64,000 nt of DNA from positions 124,001 through 188,000 of the forward strand of contig CALVAN010000001.1 in assembly GCA_944325555.1 (NCBI GenBank), written 5' to 3'. Each line of letters starts with the position of its first letter. The stretch's first letter is position 1. The DNA comes from Candidatus Gastranaerophilales bacterium. GTDB lineage: Bacteria; Cyanobacteriota; Vampirovibrionia; Gastranaerophilales; Gastranaerophilaceae. The notes beneath the pieces were generated by a model. It searched no databases. It worked only from the letters and a program-made list of their open reading frames with translations, and was not told where the DNA came from. Positions 43,233-53,323 of this stretch are shown here, in pieces. A program made the translations under genes and the position numbers.

Positions 43233-44138
43233 ATGTCATACTCATCTATACAACAAGAATTAATAAATATGCAGTCTAATACGGCTGTTAATCAGGCAAA
43301 AGAAAGACAGCAAAGCGGTGTATCCCAAGAGCTTGACGGTGATGCATTTTTGATGCTTATGCTCGAACAGTTGAAAAATCAGGATCCGATGAATCCTATG
43401 GATAACTCCGAAATGCTTGCCCAGCAGGCTCAATTTACTCAATTGACGGAATTGCAGGAACTTAATGACACAATAAACCAGAACAATATTATTCAGCAGG
43501 CAAACAGTCTTGTCGGCAAAACAGTACAGATTGTTGACCCGAATAACACCTCAAGACTCATTACCGGTGTTGTTACAAGTGCAAACTTTACCGGTGAATC
43601 AGCAACCGTTACCGTTAACGGAACCGAATACCCGCTTGGATTGGTTGCTGCCGTTACTGACGGCGCTGCTGCCTCTTCCGCTGATGTTATTGCAAATAAA
43701 AAACTTAGTGAACTTAACAATATTTCTTCACTTAAAGAGGGGTACATAACCCTGACAACACAAAATGCAAACAGCTTGCAGAAAAATAATACCTATATCA
43801 AAGTAACTTCTGATATGACCGTTGGCGATTTGCAAAAGGAACTTGAAAAAGCAGGGGTTAAAACTTCAATCAATAACGGTATTTTAACAATTTCCAAAGG
43901 AGATTTTGAGTCAATAAGCATAACAAACGGAAAAACAAATGACAGTTCAGCCGATGCCTGCAACCTTGTCAGTGCATTGCAGATGTTCCAGAACGAAAAC
44001 GGCGACCTTGAAACCTGCATATTAGACTTTAACAGAGGCGGTTCAACTTCTTCAGGCGGCAGCTCAGGCGGTTCCGGCAATACCGATGCTGAGCAGCAAA
44101 GTATTCTTGAAAGGATAATAAATAAGATATTTGATTAA
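43233..44138 (+). CDS. flgD: Flagellar hook assembly protein FlgD
   Basis: A 301-residue hook cap protein. The N-terminal signature is FLMLMLEQLKNQDPMNPMDNSEMLAQQAQFTQLTELQELN (about 30-70), and the FlgD Tudor-like part includes LVGKTVQIVD. A Ser/Gly-rich linker near 270-285 (GGSTSSGGSSGGSGN) and a short charged tail end the protein; both go beyond the usual FlgD length. It sits at the hook tip, catalyses FlgE polymerisation and is later displaced. The next gene is flgE. Confidence 0.94.
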   Translation: MSYSSIQQELINMQSNTAVNQAKERQQSGVSQELDGDAFLMLMLEQLKNQDPMNPMDNSEMLAQQAQFTQLTELQELNDTINQNNIIQQANSLVGKTVQIVDPNNTSRLITGVVTSANFTGESATVTVNGTEYPLGLVAAVTDGAAASSADVIANKKLSELNNISSLKEGYITLTTQNANSLQKNNTYIKVTSDMTVGDLQKELEKAGVKTSINNGILTISKGDFESISITNGKTNDSSADACNLVSALQMFQNENGDLETCILDFNRGGSTSSGGSSGGSGNTDAEQQSILERIINKIFD

Positions 44139-44178
44139 AAAATAAAATTATACATTTAAAAATAAAACGGGAGGATTA

Positions 44179-45555
44179 ATGACACAATCATTTTACACCG
44201 CAATCAGCGGTATGAATGCGGGGCAGACCAAAATTACGGTAGTTGCCGACAACATTGCCAATATGAACACTATAGGGTTCAAGGCTTCAAAAGTAAACTT
44301 TTCTGATGTATATTACAACACTGCATCAGTAGGTAAAGCACCGAGCGGAAATCAGGGCGGTATCAACCCCAGACAAACAGGTATTGGTGTTAAAACAGCA
44401 TCTATTGCAAGAGATTTTTCATCAGGTACAACACTGACAACAGGTTTGAATACAGACCTTTTTATTAACGGCAGCAGCTTCTTCACCGTTGAAACTCCCA
44501 CCGCAGGTGTTGTTTACACAAGAGATGGTAACTTTACTGTTGACTCTAACGGATATCTGGTAACTTCAAGCGGTTATAAAGTACTCGGTACGGACGATAC
44601 GTTAAATACCTCCTCAAGTACCACACCGATTAGGATTCCTACTTATATTTCAACAGTGACTACAGTATCGACGGCTGATCAAATGGCTAACACTCCGTTG
44701 AACGAGTTGAACGGTTTGATGACTGGCGGTGTAACAGACGGTGCGTTTACAATCACTACATATAATGCAGATGGCGACCCTGAAAATCATGTTATCGATG
44801 TAAACGGTGAAATGACTGTACAAGGGCTTGTTGATGCCATTAACGGAGCAGGAGGTGATTTTACTGCGGCTATTGATGAAAACGGCGGTATTACACTGAC
44901 AATGAAAGGTGATGCAGTAAGAATGGAATTTGCAAACGGAAGTGCTGATGATCCAGATGCACCTGCTTCTAACATTGTTACCATGATGGGTTTTGACTCC
45001 GTAGAAGGTGCTGACACATACGCTACGCAAACTTTAAGCTATCACCAGACAATCAGCGCAGGTTCACCCAGCGACCCGAACTCCGAAAACTACTCATCAA
45101 TTGCTATCAATGAAGACGGTATTATTGAAGTAAAATACGGAAACGGCGATACTTTAAGTGTTATGCAGGATCCTGATAACCCTAACAATATGGTGTTTAA
45201 ATATACTCTTAACAACGGTCGTATTATCACGGGTGAAAACTTAACAGTTCAAGACAGCGTTGTAGAACCTGCTAACCTGCAAATTCAGCTGGCAAGCTTT
45301 GTTAACCCCAACGGCTTAATTGCTCAGGGCAGCAATACTTATACCGTAGGGCCTAACAGCGGTATGGCTTTGTATGGCAGCATAAGTTCAGATGCCTTCG
45401 GCAGCGTTATCTCCGGTGTATTGGAAGGTTCTAACGTTGATTTGGCTTCAGAATTTGCGGAAATGGTTGTTGCTCAAAGAGCTATTGAAGCAAACAGCCG
45501 TGTGTTTGACACGACAAACCAGATACTGCAAACATTATCAACTCTTGGTCGATAA
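44179..45555 (+). CDS. flgE: Flagellar hook protein FlgE
   Basis: A 458-residue axial protein. The N-terminal MTQSFYTAISGMNAGQTKITVVADNIANMNTIGFKASKVNF is the rod/hook motif, with ANxNTxGFK. The C-terminal helix is ASEFAEMVVAQRAIEANSRVFDTTNQILQTLSTLGR. Both helices pack in the hook core. The middle is a variable surface domain (about 150-330). GGGAGG precedes the ATG. The strong terminator 45 bases downstream ends the hook operon. Confidence 0.95.
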   Translation: MTQSFYTAISGMNAGQTKITVVADNIANMNTIGFKASKVNFSDVYYNTASVGKAPSGNQGGINPRQTGIGVKTASIARDFSSGTTLTTGLNTDLFINGSSFFTVETPTAGVVYTRDGNFTVDSNGYLVTSSGYKVLGTDDTLNTSSSTTPIRIPTYISTVTTVSTADQMANTPLNELNGLMTGGVTDGAFTITTYNADGDPENHVIDVNGEMTVQGLVDAINGAGGDFTAAIDENGGITLTMKGDAVRMEFANGSADDPDAPASNIVTMMGFDSVEGADTYATQTLSYHQTISAGSPSDPNSENYSSIAINEDGIIEVKYGNGDTLSVMQDPDNPNNMVFKYTLNNGRIITGENLTVQDSVVEPANLQIQLASFVNPNGLIAQGSNTYTVGPNSGMALYGSISSDAFGSVISGVLEGSNVDLASEFAEMVVAQRAIEANSRVFDTTNQILQTLSTLGR

Positions 45556-45598
45556 TGGTAATTTAACCCGTTAAAATGTATAATTTTATTTAATCTTA

Positions 45599-45630
45599 AA
45601 AACCCGATATCTAAGGATATCGGGTTTTTT
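45599..45630. terminator. Bidirectional terminator of flgE and prs
   Basis: AAAACCCGATATC pairs with GATATCGGGTTTT with a 4-base loop, flanked by A and T runs. It separates two convergent genes. Confidence 0.93.
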
Positions 45631-45652
45631 ATACTCTCTCTTCTTAATTTTA

Positions 45653-46663
45653 TCAGTATGATTTATACTCTTTTTCAAAACCGAACAAAGAGCTGACGGA
45701 TTCGTTGTCATGGATTCTTGAAATTGCCTCGCCCAAAATAGGCGCAATACTCAACTGCGTAAACTTGGAAGAAACCTGCTTGCTCAACGGAATGGAATTG
45801 GTAATGATAACTTCTTCAACCGGAGCTTCTTCAAGACGCTGGATAGCCGGACCGGATAAAATACCGTGTGCTGCGCATACGTAAACTTTTTCTGCCCCTT
45901 CTCTTATAAGAAGTTTTGAAGCTTCGCAGATTGTACCTGCTGTATCAATCATGTCATCAACGAGAATACAAATTTTTCCTTGAACATCGCCGATAACGTG
46001 GTCTGCAATGGCTTCATTATGTTTGTCACGTCTTTTATCAACAATGGCAAGAGGACAATCCAGTTTTTTTGCAAAAACTCTTGTTCTTTGAACACCGCCT
46101 GTATCGGGGCTTACGGCAACAAGTTTGTCGTGCGGAATGTTCAATCTTTTGATGTAATCCGTCAAAACAGGGGTTGCATAAATGTGGTCAACAAGAATAT
46201 TAAAAAAGCCCTGAATTTGACCTGTGTGTAAATCCATGGCAAGTATTCTGTTTGCGCCTGCCGTTGTCAATAAATCGGCAACGAGTTTTGCAGTAATAGC
46301 TTCTCTTCCTGAGGTTTTTCTGTCCTGTCTTGCGTAGCCGTAGTATGGAATTACCGCTGTGATAGATTTTGCGCTTGCTCTTTTGAAGGCGTCTATCATA
46401 ATCAAAAGTTCCATCAGGTTTTCATTAACGGGGTTTGACAAAGGCTGTACGATAAAAACATCATCGCCTCTAATGCTTTGCTGTACCTGTACATAAATTT
46501 CCCCGTCCGCAAAATTTTTGATAATCATCGGTCCAACGCTTGTGCCTAAATAATCGGCAAGTTCCTGAGCAAGCTCCGTGTGTGCACGACCTGAAAAAAG
46601 TTTTATGTCATGGGTCGGATTGATTGTTTTTTCTCGCTGGGGAAATTCCATAGTCAATTCCAT
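45653..46663 (-). CDS. prs: Ribose-phosphate pyrophosphokinase
   Basis: A 336-residue enzyme making PRPP from ribose 5-phosphate and ATP, for purine, pyrimidine, His, Trp and NAD synthesis. Visible motifs: IKLFSGRAHTELAQ at the N-terminus, the ATP-binding YYGYARQDRKTSGREAI, the catalytic flexible-loop Lys/Arg, DLHTGQIQGFF, and the PRPP loop ILVDDMIDTAGTI. Length and motifs are of the standard class I, phosphate-activated enzyme. The N-terminal MELTMEFPQREKTINPTHD extension is about 15 residues longer than in E. coli. AAGGAAGGA stands upstream. Confidence 0.97.
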   Translation of the reverse strand: MELTMEFPQREKTINPTHDIKLFSGRAHTELAQELADYLGTSVGPMIIKNFADGEIYVQVQQSIRGDDVFIVQPLSNPVNENLMELLIMIDAFKRASAKSITAVIPYYGYARQDRKTSGREAITAKLVADLLTTAGANRILAMDLHTGQIQGFFNILVDHIYATPVLTDYIKRLNIPHDKLVAVSPDTGGVQRTRVFAKKLDCPLAIVDKRRDKHNEAIADHVIGDVQGKICILVDDMIDTAGTICEASKLLIREGAEKVYVCAAHGILSGPAIQRLEEAPVEEVIITNSIPLSKQVSSKFTQLSIAPILGEAISRIHDNESVSSLFGFEKEYKSY

Positions 46664-46897
46664 TTTTCATTCCTTCCTTTGTTGCAGACCAACTAAATTA
46701 TATCAGCAAATCATTATATTTTATACATGTTTTTTTATTTCTTTAAGTATTAAATTTTAAAAACAGTGAATATATTTTTTGTTACCTTGGCATAAATGAT
46801 ATTTTTTATTGCAACAAAATGTTACAAACGTAATGTTTGGTTTTGGACATTCGGATGTTAAGCAATGTAAAAAAAATAAAAAAAAACACCAAAATCG

Positions 46898-46924
46898 TCA
46901 AGTTTTTTCTATGTATTCCGATAA
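46898..46924 (+). promoter_or_regulatory. Sigma-28 (FliA) promoter of the calpain-like gene
   Basis: TCAAGTTT at 46898-46905 and TCCGATAA at 46917-46924 are separated by exactly 11 bases. The flagellar sigma-28 consensus is TAAAGTTT-N11-GCCGATAA, so 14 of 16 defined bases match at the right spacing. The start codon is 26 bases downstream of the -10 element. Confidence 0.8.
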
Positions 46925-46949
46925 CTAAAACAGGTCTGAACGAAAAGGA

Positions 46950-49900
46950 ATGCAGTTAGTAATGCCGGACGGTTTTAGCGAATTAGTAAACGTTTACATA
47001 GAAAATTTGAATTTACCTTACGATACAAAGGTAAAACTTATTGCGTCCAACCCTAAAACACTGGCGGATGTATCATTATGGCTTGAGGAGAATAGGGAAC
47101 AGGAGATAAGATCAAATCCTTTTAACCCTTTTGTTACAACGACTAAAAATCAAATCGCAAATGAGATAAAATTATTTTCAAATAATTCAAATACAATATC
47201 GCAAAATTCGAACTTGATTTTTAACAGGGATTCTCTTGTTGACACTGATGACGCAAGCTGGGGGCTGGGCATTGAAAAAACAAGTGCCTCTGCAGACACA
47301 AGTGCGGTTTCTTATTATTCAAATACAGCTGCAACAAATAAAACTTCCAACACAAAAACACAATCAGCTCCCGCAGCAACAACATCAACAAAAACTAAAG
47401 AAGCTCAGGACAACGCAATAGCAAGCATAAAAGAAAATGTTAACTCTTCTGTTGAAGTTATTATGAAGCAGATGGAAGAACAGGGGAATATAAGCAAGGC
47501 TTATAACTCAATAAAAGAGTATTTTGATGCGGAAATGGCTTTAAGCAGCGTCTGCCGCACAATTTTTGCGGAAAATACCACTGCAGAACTTCTGCAAAGG
47601 GCGCAGGACGGAAACCTAACCAAAGAAGAATACTGGAATACAAAAATTGATACGGTCATTGATATGCTGACGGCCGGAAGAGAACTCTCAGACGAGGAAC
47701 GAACCTGTCTTGAAGAAAGATTTGCTCAATATACACCTGAAGAACTCAATCAATTGATTGATAAACTCAAATGCACAAACAGTGAAGAGTACTCAATGCT
47801 GACAGCTCAGGTGGACAGACTTATTGAAGAAGGACGAAATCTGCTTTCAAGCAGCCGATCGGATTCGAATAGTGTTAATTTAAGTGAAAATCCAAATTCT
47901 ATTAAATCACTTTTGAAATCCGGCGCAGGAAAAGAAATTATGACATTTAATGAGGTCTGGAAAGCAGAAAGAGGCGTTGATTTTGACCCTGAAGCGATAA
48001 CAGAGTACGAAAAATCTGCTGCGGAATATGCAATGGTTACTATGGTTAATAACAAGGCTAATGCATTGCATGATCTGTTAAAAGACTCTATGAGCCTTGT
48101 CAAAGGCAACAATGAAAACGGTGTATCTCCTCAAGTAAGAGAAGCCGGTGAAAAACAGCTTGAAGTAAAACTTTTAACTGCATTAAAAGAGTTATACGGA
48201 GATAATGAAGAAAAAATAAATCAAAAACTGCAGGAAATTTCCAACGGCAGCATAAGCTATAAAGACGGCAATATTGTTTATAACGAATATTCCAAAAACA
48301 ATAAGGGCTACGCACTTTTAAACAGTGCACAAAAATTGCTTGACGGTGTTGATGCAAACGTGCAAAAAATTCAGGGGCCTTATTCGGAAAGTTATTATAA
48401 AAACAAAATGGCCTCTGCCTATGAAATGGCATATGGACGTAAAAACGCAACACAGCTTGCACAGGCTTTTGCTAATGATCAGGAAACAATTGTCGGTAAA
48501 GTCCGTACAGGTGTAGAGATTACAGGTGCTGGTGTAATGGTCGCCGGCATGTTTTTCTGCCCTCCGGCAGCATTAGCCGGTGCATTAACAGCATCATTCG
48601 GTGGTATAGGTGTTGAAGCTTATAATGAGGCAACACGCAGTACCGGAATGACCGATGAAGCCAAGAAAAAAATTACGGAAGAATTGATGACCAATGCCGC
48701 ACTGTTTGCAGTGGGCGGAGCTGCCGGCAAAATGGGATCAGCAGCTAAAGCGGCTTTGCTTGCGGAACAATGCCCGACTCTTATGGCTTGTATAGCTGAC
48801 CTTGGTATTGATGCAACGATAAGCCTTTTGGGTGATATGGCTTTAAGTGGAGAAATAGATATTGCAGGTGAAGGGCTTTCGCAGTTGATGTCTATACTTG
48901 CAGGGCACGTTAAAGCCGGTAAATTCGGTAAAACTGCTATATCCAGACAGGATTTAAACCCGGGCAAAAATCCTGTTGGCAATCATGCCTTGGAAGACCT
49001 GAAAAGAACAGACCCGCAGGTTTATGAAGATTACAAACTTTTAAGAAGCAAGAATATGCTGCCGTCTAACTTTGGTAATTTATTAATTAATGCTAAAGAC
49101 GCAAAACTCAATGAAAATTTGAAAAAGGACATATCCCTTCTTGCTGATTGTGTAAGAAAGGGCATTGACCCTAAAGATGCGTTTGTACCCAAAATGAAAA
49201 GCCTTGAAGAAGCTGCAAAAACAAAGAAACCAGGCGAAGTATTTTCTCTTGAAGGTACAAATGATGTCTATATTATGGATGATTCCGGTCCTGTGAAACT
49301 TGATATGGACAGAGATATGTATTATTCATTATTCCCGCCGGTTGCGTCATATTGTACAAATCAGGGCTCAATGGGAGATTGCTATTTTGTCAGCGCTATT
49401 CTTGACGGAGCAATGAATAACCCAAAAGCAAAAGTCGAAATGTTAAAGATGTTTCACCAGCAGGGGAATGATCTTGTGTTTGAATTTAAAAACTATTCTT
49501 CGGTTAAAGGTTTTAAACCCAATATGACTTATGATAACTGCCCGTCCCAAATTGTATTTAAAAATGCCAAAAAACGTTTATCAACAGTGTCTAATGCTGG
49601 CATAAGCGGTGCAACAGGACTTAAATTGGCAGAAGAAGCATACGGATATAAACTCGCAGCCACGCAGATGGCTGAATTTATGTCAGATACACAAGTACCG
49701 AGAGATAAACAAAGACAAGTCTTCGAAGAGCTGCAAAAAGTCTTTGAGGACGATAACTATAAACCTTCTAAGGAATTTTTAGATATTCTTGCCAAAACCT
49801 TCGAACATTCCGGCCAATACAGCGTTAATCAAAATTCGGCAAGCTTAAAATCAAAAATTATGATTGCACTTGACGGTATTGATGCTGTAAGGCAAAAATC

Positions 49901-50852
49901 TATCGGAAATGGTGGAGATCCGGCAACAAATATTCGCAATTTCTTCGGGCTGGATTCTTCTGCCACTCAAACCTTGTATGCGTCTGATGATGAATCTATT
50001 ATAAAATTTTTAAAACAATTTGATAATAATCCAAATGTAATATTTACAACAGCAACAGATGCAAATAATCTAAAAATAACATCTTATGCCGAACAATTTG
50101 CTGTTTTCTTCGGACTTGGAGAAAAAGGTGGTCATACTCTGATAGGACAACATGCTTATCGCATACATTCATATGATCTTGAGAACAAAACAATTTCTGT
50201 TGTTAATCCGTGGGATACAACAAAGATTGTTACTTTAACATTTGACCAGTTTAAAAAATATTTCCCTGAAATATCAGCTACTGATATTTCTAAGGTCCAA
50301 AAAACGGAAATTTCGGAGGCTCTGGTAAATAAAATGCAGGAGCTTGGTATACCGACCCAAACTGCATACGGCAGAAACTATTCTAATGACGAACTTATTG
50401 ACTTATATATTAAAAAGCTGCAGGACGAAAAGAACCTTGCGCCGGCAAGATACAGGTCTATAGACGCTGATGACTATATAAATGAAGATATTTATAATAA
50501 CAAAAATGTTGTCGCCCTGCACAATAAACTTGTTGAAAAATACGGAAACACTACGGCTGAAACCGTTATGAAAGCAATAAGCAATTTGGGTGACAGAGTT
50601 ATTTTTGATGAAAACAAATTAAATGCCATCGTCAAAAACATTGATAATTTGTTAAATGACAAAGATATTAATTTTGACCTTGCATACAAAATTGTTTCCA
50701 CACTCCATTCTAATTACGAATTTGTTATGGAAAAAGCAGGTGATATTATTAAACAACTTAAAGCTAAAGGCTATACTGATTCGGCAATCGTAAAAATCAT
50801 CAACAACATAACTAAAGAAAACTATGACGAAATGAAAAAATTATGGGAATAA
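46950..50852 (+). CDS. Giant protein with a calpain-like (peptidase C2) cysteine protease domain
   Basis: A 1300-residue protein (ATG 46962 is an alternative start). The protease domain has the calpain-type triad: Cys811 in NQGSMGDCYFVSA, His1068 in GQHAYRIHSY and Asn1086 in SVVNPWDTTK. Residues 1-500 are helical and Ser/Asn/Gln-rich without a signal peptide. Residues about 515-560 (ITGAGVMVAGMFFCPPAALAGAL) and 595-660 are Gly/Ala-rich and hydrophobic, resembling pore-like or pre-toxin segments. The last 170 residues are helical. It is driven by a sigma-28 promoter, so it belongs to the late flagellar regulon. The absence of a Sec signal would fit export by the flagellar apparatus or a cytoplasmic role. 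Substrate unknown. Confidence 0.85.
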   Translation: MQLVMPDGFSELVNVYIENLNLPYDTKVKLIASNPKTLADVSLWLEENREQEIRSNPFNPFVTTTKNQIANEIKLFSNNSNTISQNSNLIFNRDSLVDTDDASWGLGIEKTSASADTSAVSYYSNTAATNKTSNTKTQSAPAATTSTKTKEAQDNAIASIKENVNSSVEVIMKQMEEQGNISKAYNSIKEYFDAEMALSSVCRTIFAENTTAELLQRAQDGNLTKEEYWNTKIDTVIDMLTAGRELSDEERTCLEERFAQYTPEELNQLIDKLKCTNSEEYSMLTAQVDRLIEEGRNLLSSSRSDSNSVNLSENPNSIKSLLKSGAGKEIMTFNEVWKAERGVDFDPEAITEYEKSAAEYAMVTMVNNKANALHDLLKDSMSLVKGNNENGVSPQVREAGEKQLEVKLLTALKELYGDNEEKINQKLQEISNGSISYKDGNIVYNEYSKNNKGYALLNSAQKLLDGVDANVQKIQGPYSESYYKNKMASAYEMAYGRKNATQLAQAFANDQETIVGKVRTGVEITGAGVMVAGMFFCPPAALAGALTASFGGIGVEAYNEATRSTGMTDEAKKKITEELMTNAALFAVGGAAGKMGSAAKAALLAEQCPTLMACIADLGIDATISLLGDMALSGEIDIAGEGLSQLMSILAGHVKAGKFGKTAISRQDLNPGKNPVGNHALEDLKRTDPQVYEDYKLLRSKNMLPSNFGNLLINAKDAKLNENLKKDISLLADCVRKGIDPKDAFVPKMKSLEEAAKTKKPGEVFSLEGTNDVYIMDDSGPVKLDMDRDMYYSLFPPVASYCTNQGSMGDCYFVSAILDGAMNNPKAKVEMLKMFHQQGNDLVFEFKNYSSVKGFKPNMTYDNCPSQIVFKNAKKRLSTVSNAGISGATGLKLAEEAYGYKLAATQMAEFMSDTQVPRDKQRQVFEELQKVFEDDNYKPSKEFLDILAKTFEHSGQYSVNQNSASLKSKIMIALDGIDAVRQKSIGNGGDPATNIRNFFGLDSSATQTLYASDDESIIKFLKQFDNNPNVIFTTATDANNLKITSYAEQFAVFFGLGEKGGHTLIGQHAYRIHSYDLENKTISVVNPWDTTKIVTLTFDQFKKYFPEISATDISKVQKTEISEALVNKMQELGIPTQTAYGRNYSNDELIDLYIKKLQDEKNLAPARYRSIDADDYINEDIYNNKNVVALHNKLVEKYGNTTAETVMKAISNLGDRVIFDENKLNAIVKNIDNLLNDKDINFDLAYKIVSTLHSNYEFVMEKAGDIIKQLKAKGYTDSAIVKIINNITKENYDEMKKLWE

Positions 50853-50961
50853 TTCTTCACAATCGTTTATGATTTTGCGCTAAAAATTTACTTTAAAACC
50901 TGTCTGTTATATCATTTGAGTACAAGGTTACAAACATTAATAACAGAAAACAGGTAATAAT

Positions 50962-52749
50962 ATGGACAGTTCAAAGTTAAGAAATATAGCCATCATCGCC
51001 CACGTTGACCACGGCAAAACAACCCTTGTTGATTGTATGCTCAAACAGTGCGGTGTGTTCAGACAAAACGAAGTTGTGCAGGAACGTGTGTTGGACAGCA
51101 ACGATCTTGAACGTGAAAGAGGTATTACTATCCTTGCAAAAAACGTTTCGGTTCACTACAAGGGTTACAAGATTAATATCGTGGATACCCCCGGCCACGC
51201 AGATTTTGGCGGCGAGGTTGAACGTGTTCTCGGTATGGTGGATGGTGCGCTGCTTATTGTTGACGCTGCGGAAGGCCCTATGCCTCAGACAAGATTTGTA
51301 TTGCAAAAGGCTCTGGAGCTTGGCATAAGAGTTATCGTTGTTATAAACAAAATCGACAAACCCGCTGCGGACCCTGATGAAACATTAAACAAAGTATTCG
51401 ACCTGTTTACGGAATTAACCGACGACGAATATTTGATAGACTTCCCCGTTATATATTCCAGCAGCTTGCATGGCTTTGCCAAAAAAGAACTTACTGACGA
51501 ATCAAAAGACATTATCCCGCTTTTGGATTCCATTATCGAAAACATTAAGCCGCCGCTTGCGGATGCAACAAAAGATTTGCAGTTCCATGTAACAACACTG
51601 GATTACAATGAGTATGTCGGCAGAATCGCCATTGGCAGAATCGTTAACGGTTCAATAAAATCACAGGAACAGGTCAGCCACATCCATACGGACGGATCAA
51701 TTACAAGAGGCAAGGTAGTTAAACTGTTCGGGTTTGAAGACCTCGGACGTGTTGAAATTAAAGAGGCTCATGCCGGTGATATTGTTGGTATAGCAGGCTT
51801 TCCCGATGTACAGATAGGTGAAACTATTGCATCTTTGGAAAATCCGCAGGCACTGCCGTTGATTAAAATAGACGAGCCTACTTTACAGATGAATTTTTCC
51901 GTAAACAACAGCCCGTTTGCGGGGCAAGAGGGCAAATTTGTTACCTCAAGACAGTTGAGAAAAAGGCTCTATCAGGAGCTTGAAAAAAATGTTTCTTTAA
52001 GAGTTGAGGATACTGATTCCACAGATGTATTTAAAGTTTCAGGCAGAGGTGAGCTTCATTTGAGTATTCTTATTGAAACAATGCGCCGTGAGGGCTTTGA
52101 GTTTCAGGTTTCAAAACCCGAGGTTATTTATAAAACTATTAACGAGGAAACTTATGAGCCGTTTGAAGACCTGCTGATAGACGTTCCTGAGGAATGTGCT
52201 GGCGGGTGTATAGAAAAACTTGCGGGCAGAAAGGGCGAAATGCTCGAAATGCAGGCAGTCGGCACACGTTCTAAAATGAGATTTTTAATCCCTTCAAGAG
52301 GCTTAATCGGCTTTAGAGGCGAATTTATCAGAATGACCCGTGGCGAAGGTATTATGAACCACACTTTTGCTGAATATAAACCCTATGCCGGTGATATTAA
52401 CCGCCAGAGAATGGGTTCTCTTATTGCCCACGAAGAAGGCGAGGCTGTACCTTATGCACTTGCTCAGTTTGAAGACAGAGGCGTGTTCTTTGTTACTCCT
52501 AAAACAAGAGTTTACAGAGGCATGATTGTTGGCGAATGCAACCGTTCTCAGGATATTCCCGTTAATGTGTGCAAAACCAAAAAACTTACAAACATGAGAA
52601 CGGCAACAGCTGATGTTATGGTTACATTGCAGGCTCCGAGAATACTTTCGCTTGAGGAATGTCTTGAATATATTTCCGATGATGAGCTAGTTGAGGTTAC
52701 GCCTAAAAACATAAGAATGAGAAAATACGATCTTGTTAAGTTGAGATAA
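50962..52749 (+). CDS. typA: Translational GTPase TypA/BipA
   Basis: A 595-residue GTPase related to EF-G that assists 50S assembly and stress adaptation. G1 is [12 protein letters not shown] (residues 13-24). The switch [12 protein letters not shown]3 DTPGHADF and G4 NKIDKPAA follow. The C-terminal part, [37 protein letters not shown], is specific to TypA and contacts the ribosome. CAGGT is a weak ribosome site before the ATG. About 160 bases downstream a GC-rich hairpin may terminate it. Confidence 0.97.
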   Translation: MDSSKLRNIAIIAHVDHGKTTLVDCMLKQCGVFRQNEVVQERVLDSNDLERERGITILAKNVSVHYKGYKINIVDTPGHADFGGEVERVLGMVDGALLIVDAAEGPMPQTRFVLQKALELGIRVIVVINKIDKPAADPDETLNKVFDLFTELTDDEYLIDFPVIYSSSLHGFAKKELTDESKDIIPLLDSIIENIKPPLADATKDLQFHVTTLDYNEYVGRIAIGRIVNGSIKSQEQVSHIHTDGSITRGKVVKLFGFEDLGRVEIKEAHAGDIVGIAGFPDVQIGETIASLENPQALPLIKIDEPTLQMNFSVNNSPFAGQEGKFVTSRQLRKRLYQELEKNVSLRVEDTDSTDVFKVSGRGELHLSILIETMRREGFEFQVSKPEVIYKTINEETYEPFEDLLIDVPEECAGGCIEKLAGRKGEMLEMQAVGTRSKMRFLIPSRGLIGFRGEFIRMTRGEGIMNHTFAEYKPYAGDINRQRMGSLIAHEEGEAVPYALAQFEDRGVFFVTPKTRVYRGMIVGECNRSQDIPVNVCKTKKLTNMRTATADVMVTLQAPRILSLEECLEYISDDELVEVTPKNIRMRKYDLVKLR

Positions 52750-52790
52750 TTTAGGCTTCTTATTGTTGTATAGAAATTATAAGTTAATAA

Positions 52791-52820
52791 GCAGGTGTAG
52801 ACTAAAGTCTACCATACTGC
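52791..52820. repeat. Second copy of the GTAGACT palindrome family
   Basis: GTAGACT-AA-AGTCTAC (52797-52812) with flanking GCAG and CTGC that extend the stem through a bulge. The core is the same as in the hairpin at 17303-17340. It lies just downstream of typA and is followed by a GTCATTCTT piece (52824-52832) and TTCTGAGCGCAGCGGAAAA (52849-52867), another common dispersed repeat form. Confidence 0.55.
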
Positions 52821-52908
52821 TAATGTCATTCTTACATAACCTATACAATTCTGAGCGCAGCGGAAAATCTTTAATGTATAAAATTTATTTTTAAATCATA
52901 AAAAAAAT

Positions 52909-52942
52909 ATTGCCCGGCAGGTTTAATAATCCGTCGGGCAAT
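52909..52942. terminator. Probable terminator hairpin
   Basis: ATTGCCCGGC (52909-52918) pairs with GTCGGGCAAT (52933-52942) with one G-U pair; the stem is GC-rich and the right side continues TTTAATTTG, with A-runs on the left. It lies between typA and the ferritin-like gene and could end typA transcription. Confidence 0.6.
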
Positions 52943-52999
52943 TTAATTTGCATAATTTCTTATTAAAATACCATTGCTACAGATTAAGGAGATATGAAT

Positions 53000-53311
53000 A
53001 TGCCGCAATTTAACAACTCATGCAATGTGCAGCGTTGTGATAAAAAATTGACCAAAGAAGAACTAATCAGGGGAATCCGTTTTAACATTGCTGCAGAATA
53101 CGAGGCAATACAGCTTTATGAACAGATTAAGGAATCCACAGATAACGAGCTTGTACACAAGGTTTTAACCGATATCGCCAATGAGGAAAAAGAACACGCC
53201 GGTGAACTTTTTAAACTGCTCATCACTCTTGATCCTCAGGAAGCAAAATACTATGCCGAAGGTGCTCATGAGGTGGAAGATATGATGAAAGACAAAAAAG
53301 AACCGAAATAA
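53000..53311 (+). CDS. Ferritin-like/rubrerythrin-type four-helix protein
   Basis: A 103-residue helical protein with carboxylate/His patterns in EYEAIQLYEQI and EEKEHAGELFKLL, the hallmark of di-iron ferritin-like folds. At this length only two helices are present, so it probably forms its site by dimerising, as in encapsulated ferritins. Family members sit in encapsulin cages, but no encapsulin gene is nearby. The second ATG (53000) is preferred since AAGGAG is eight bases before it. The Cys-rich gene follows after 12 bases on the same strand. Confidence 0.82.
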   Translation: MPQFNNSCNVQRCDKKLTKEELIRGIRFNIAAEYEAIQLYEQIKESTDNELVHKVLTDIANEEKEHAGELFKLLITLDPQEAKYYAEGAHEVEDMMKDKKEPK

Positions 53312-53323
53312 AAGGAGATTTTT

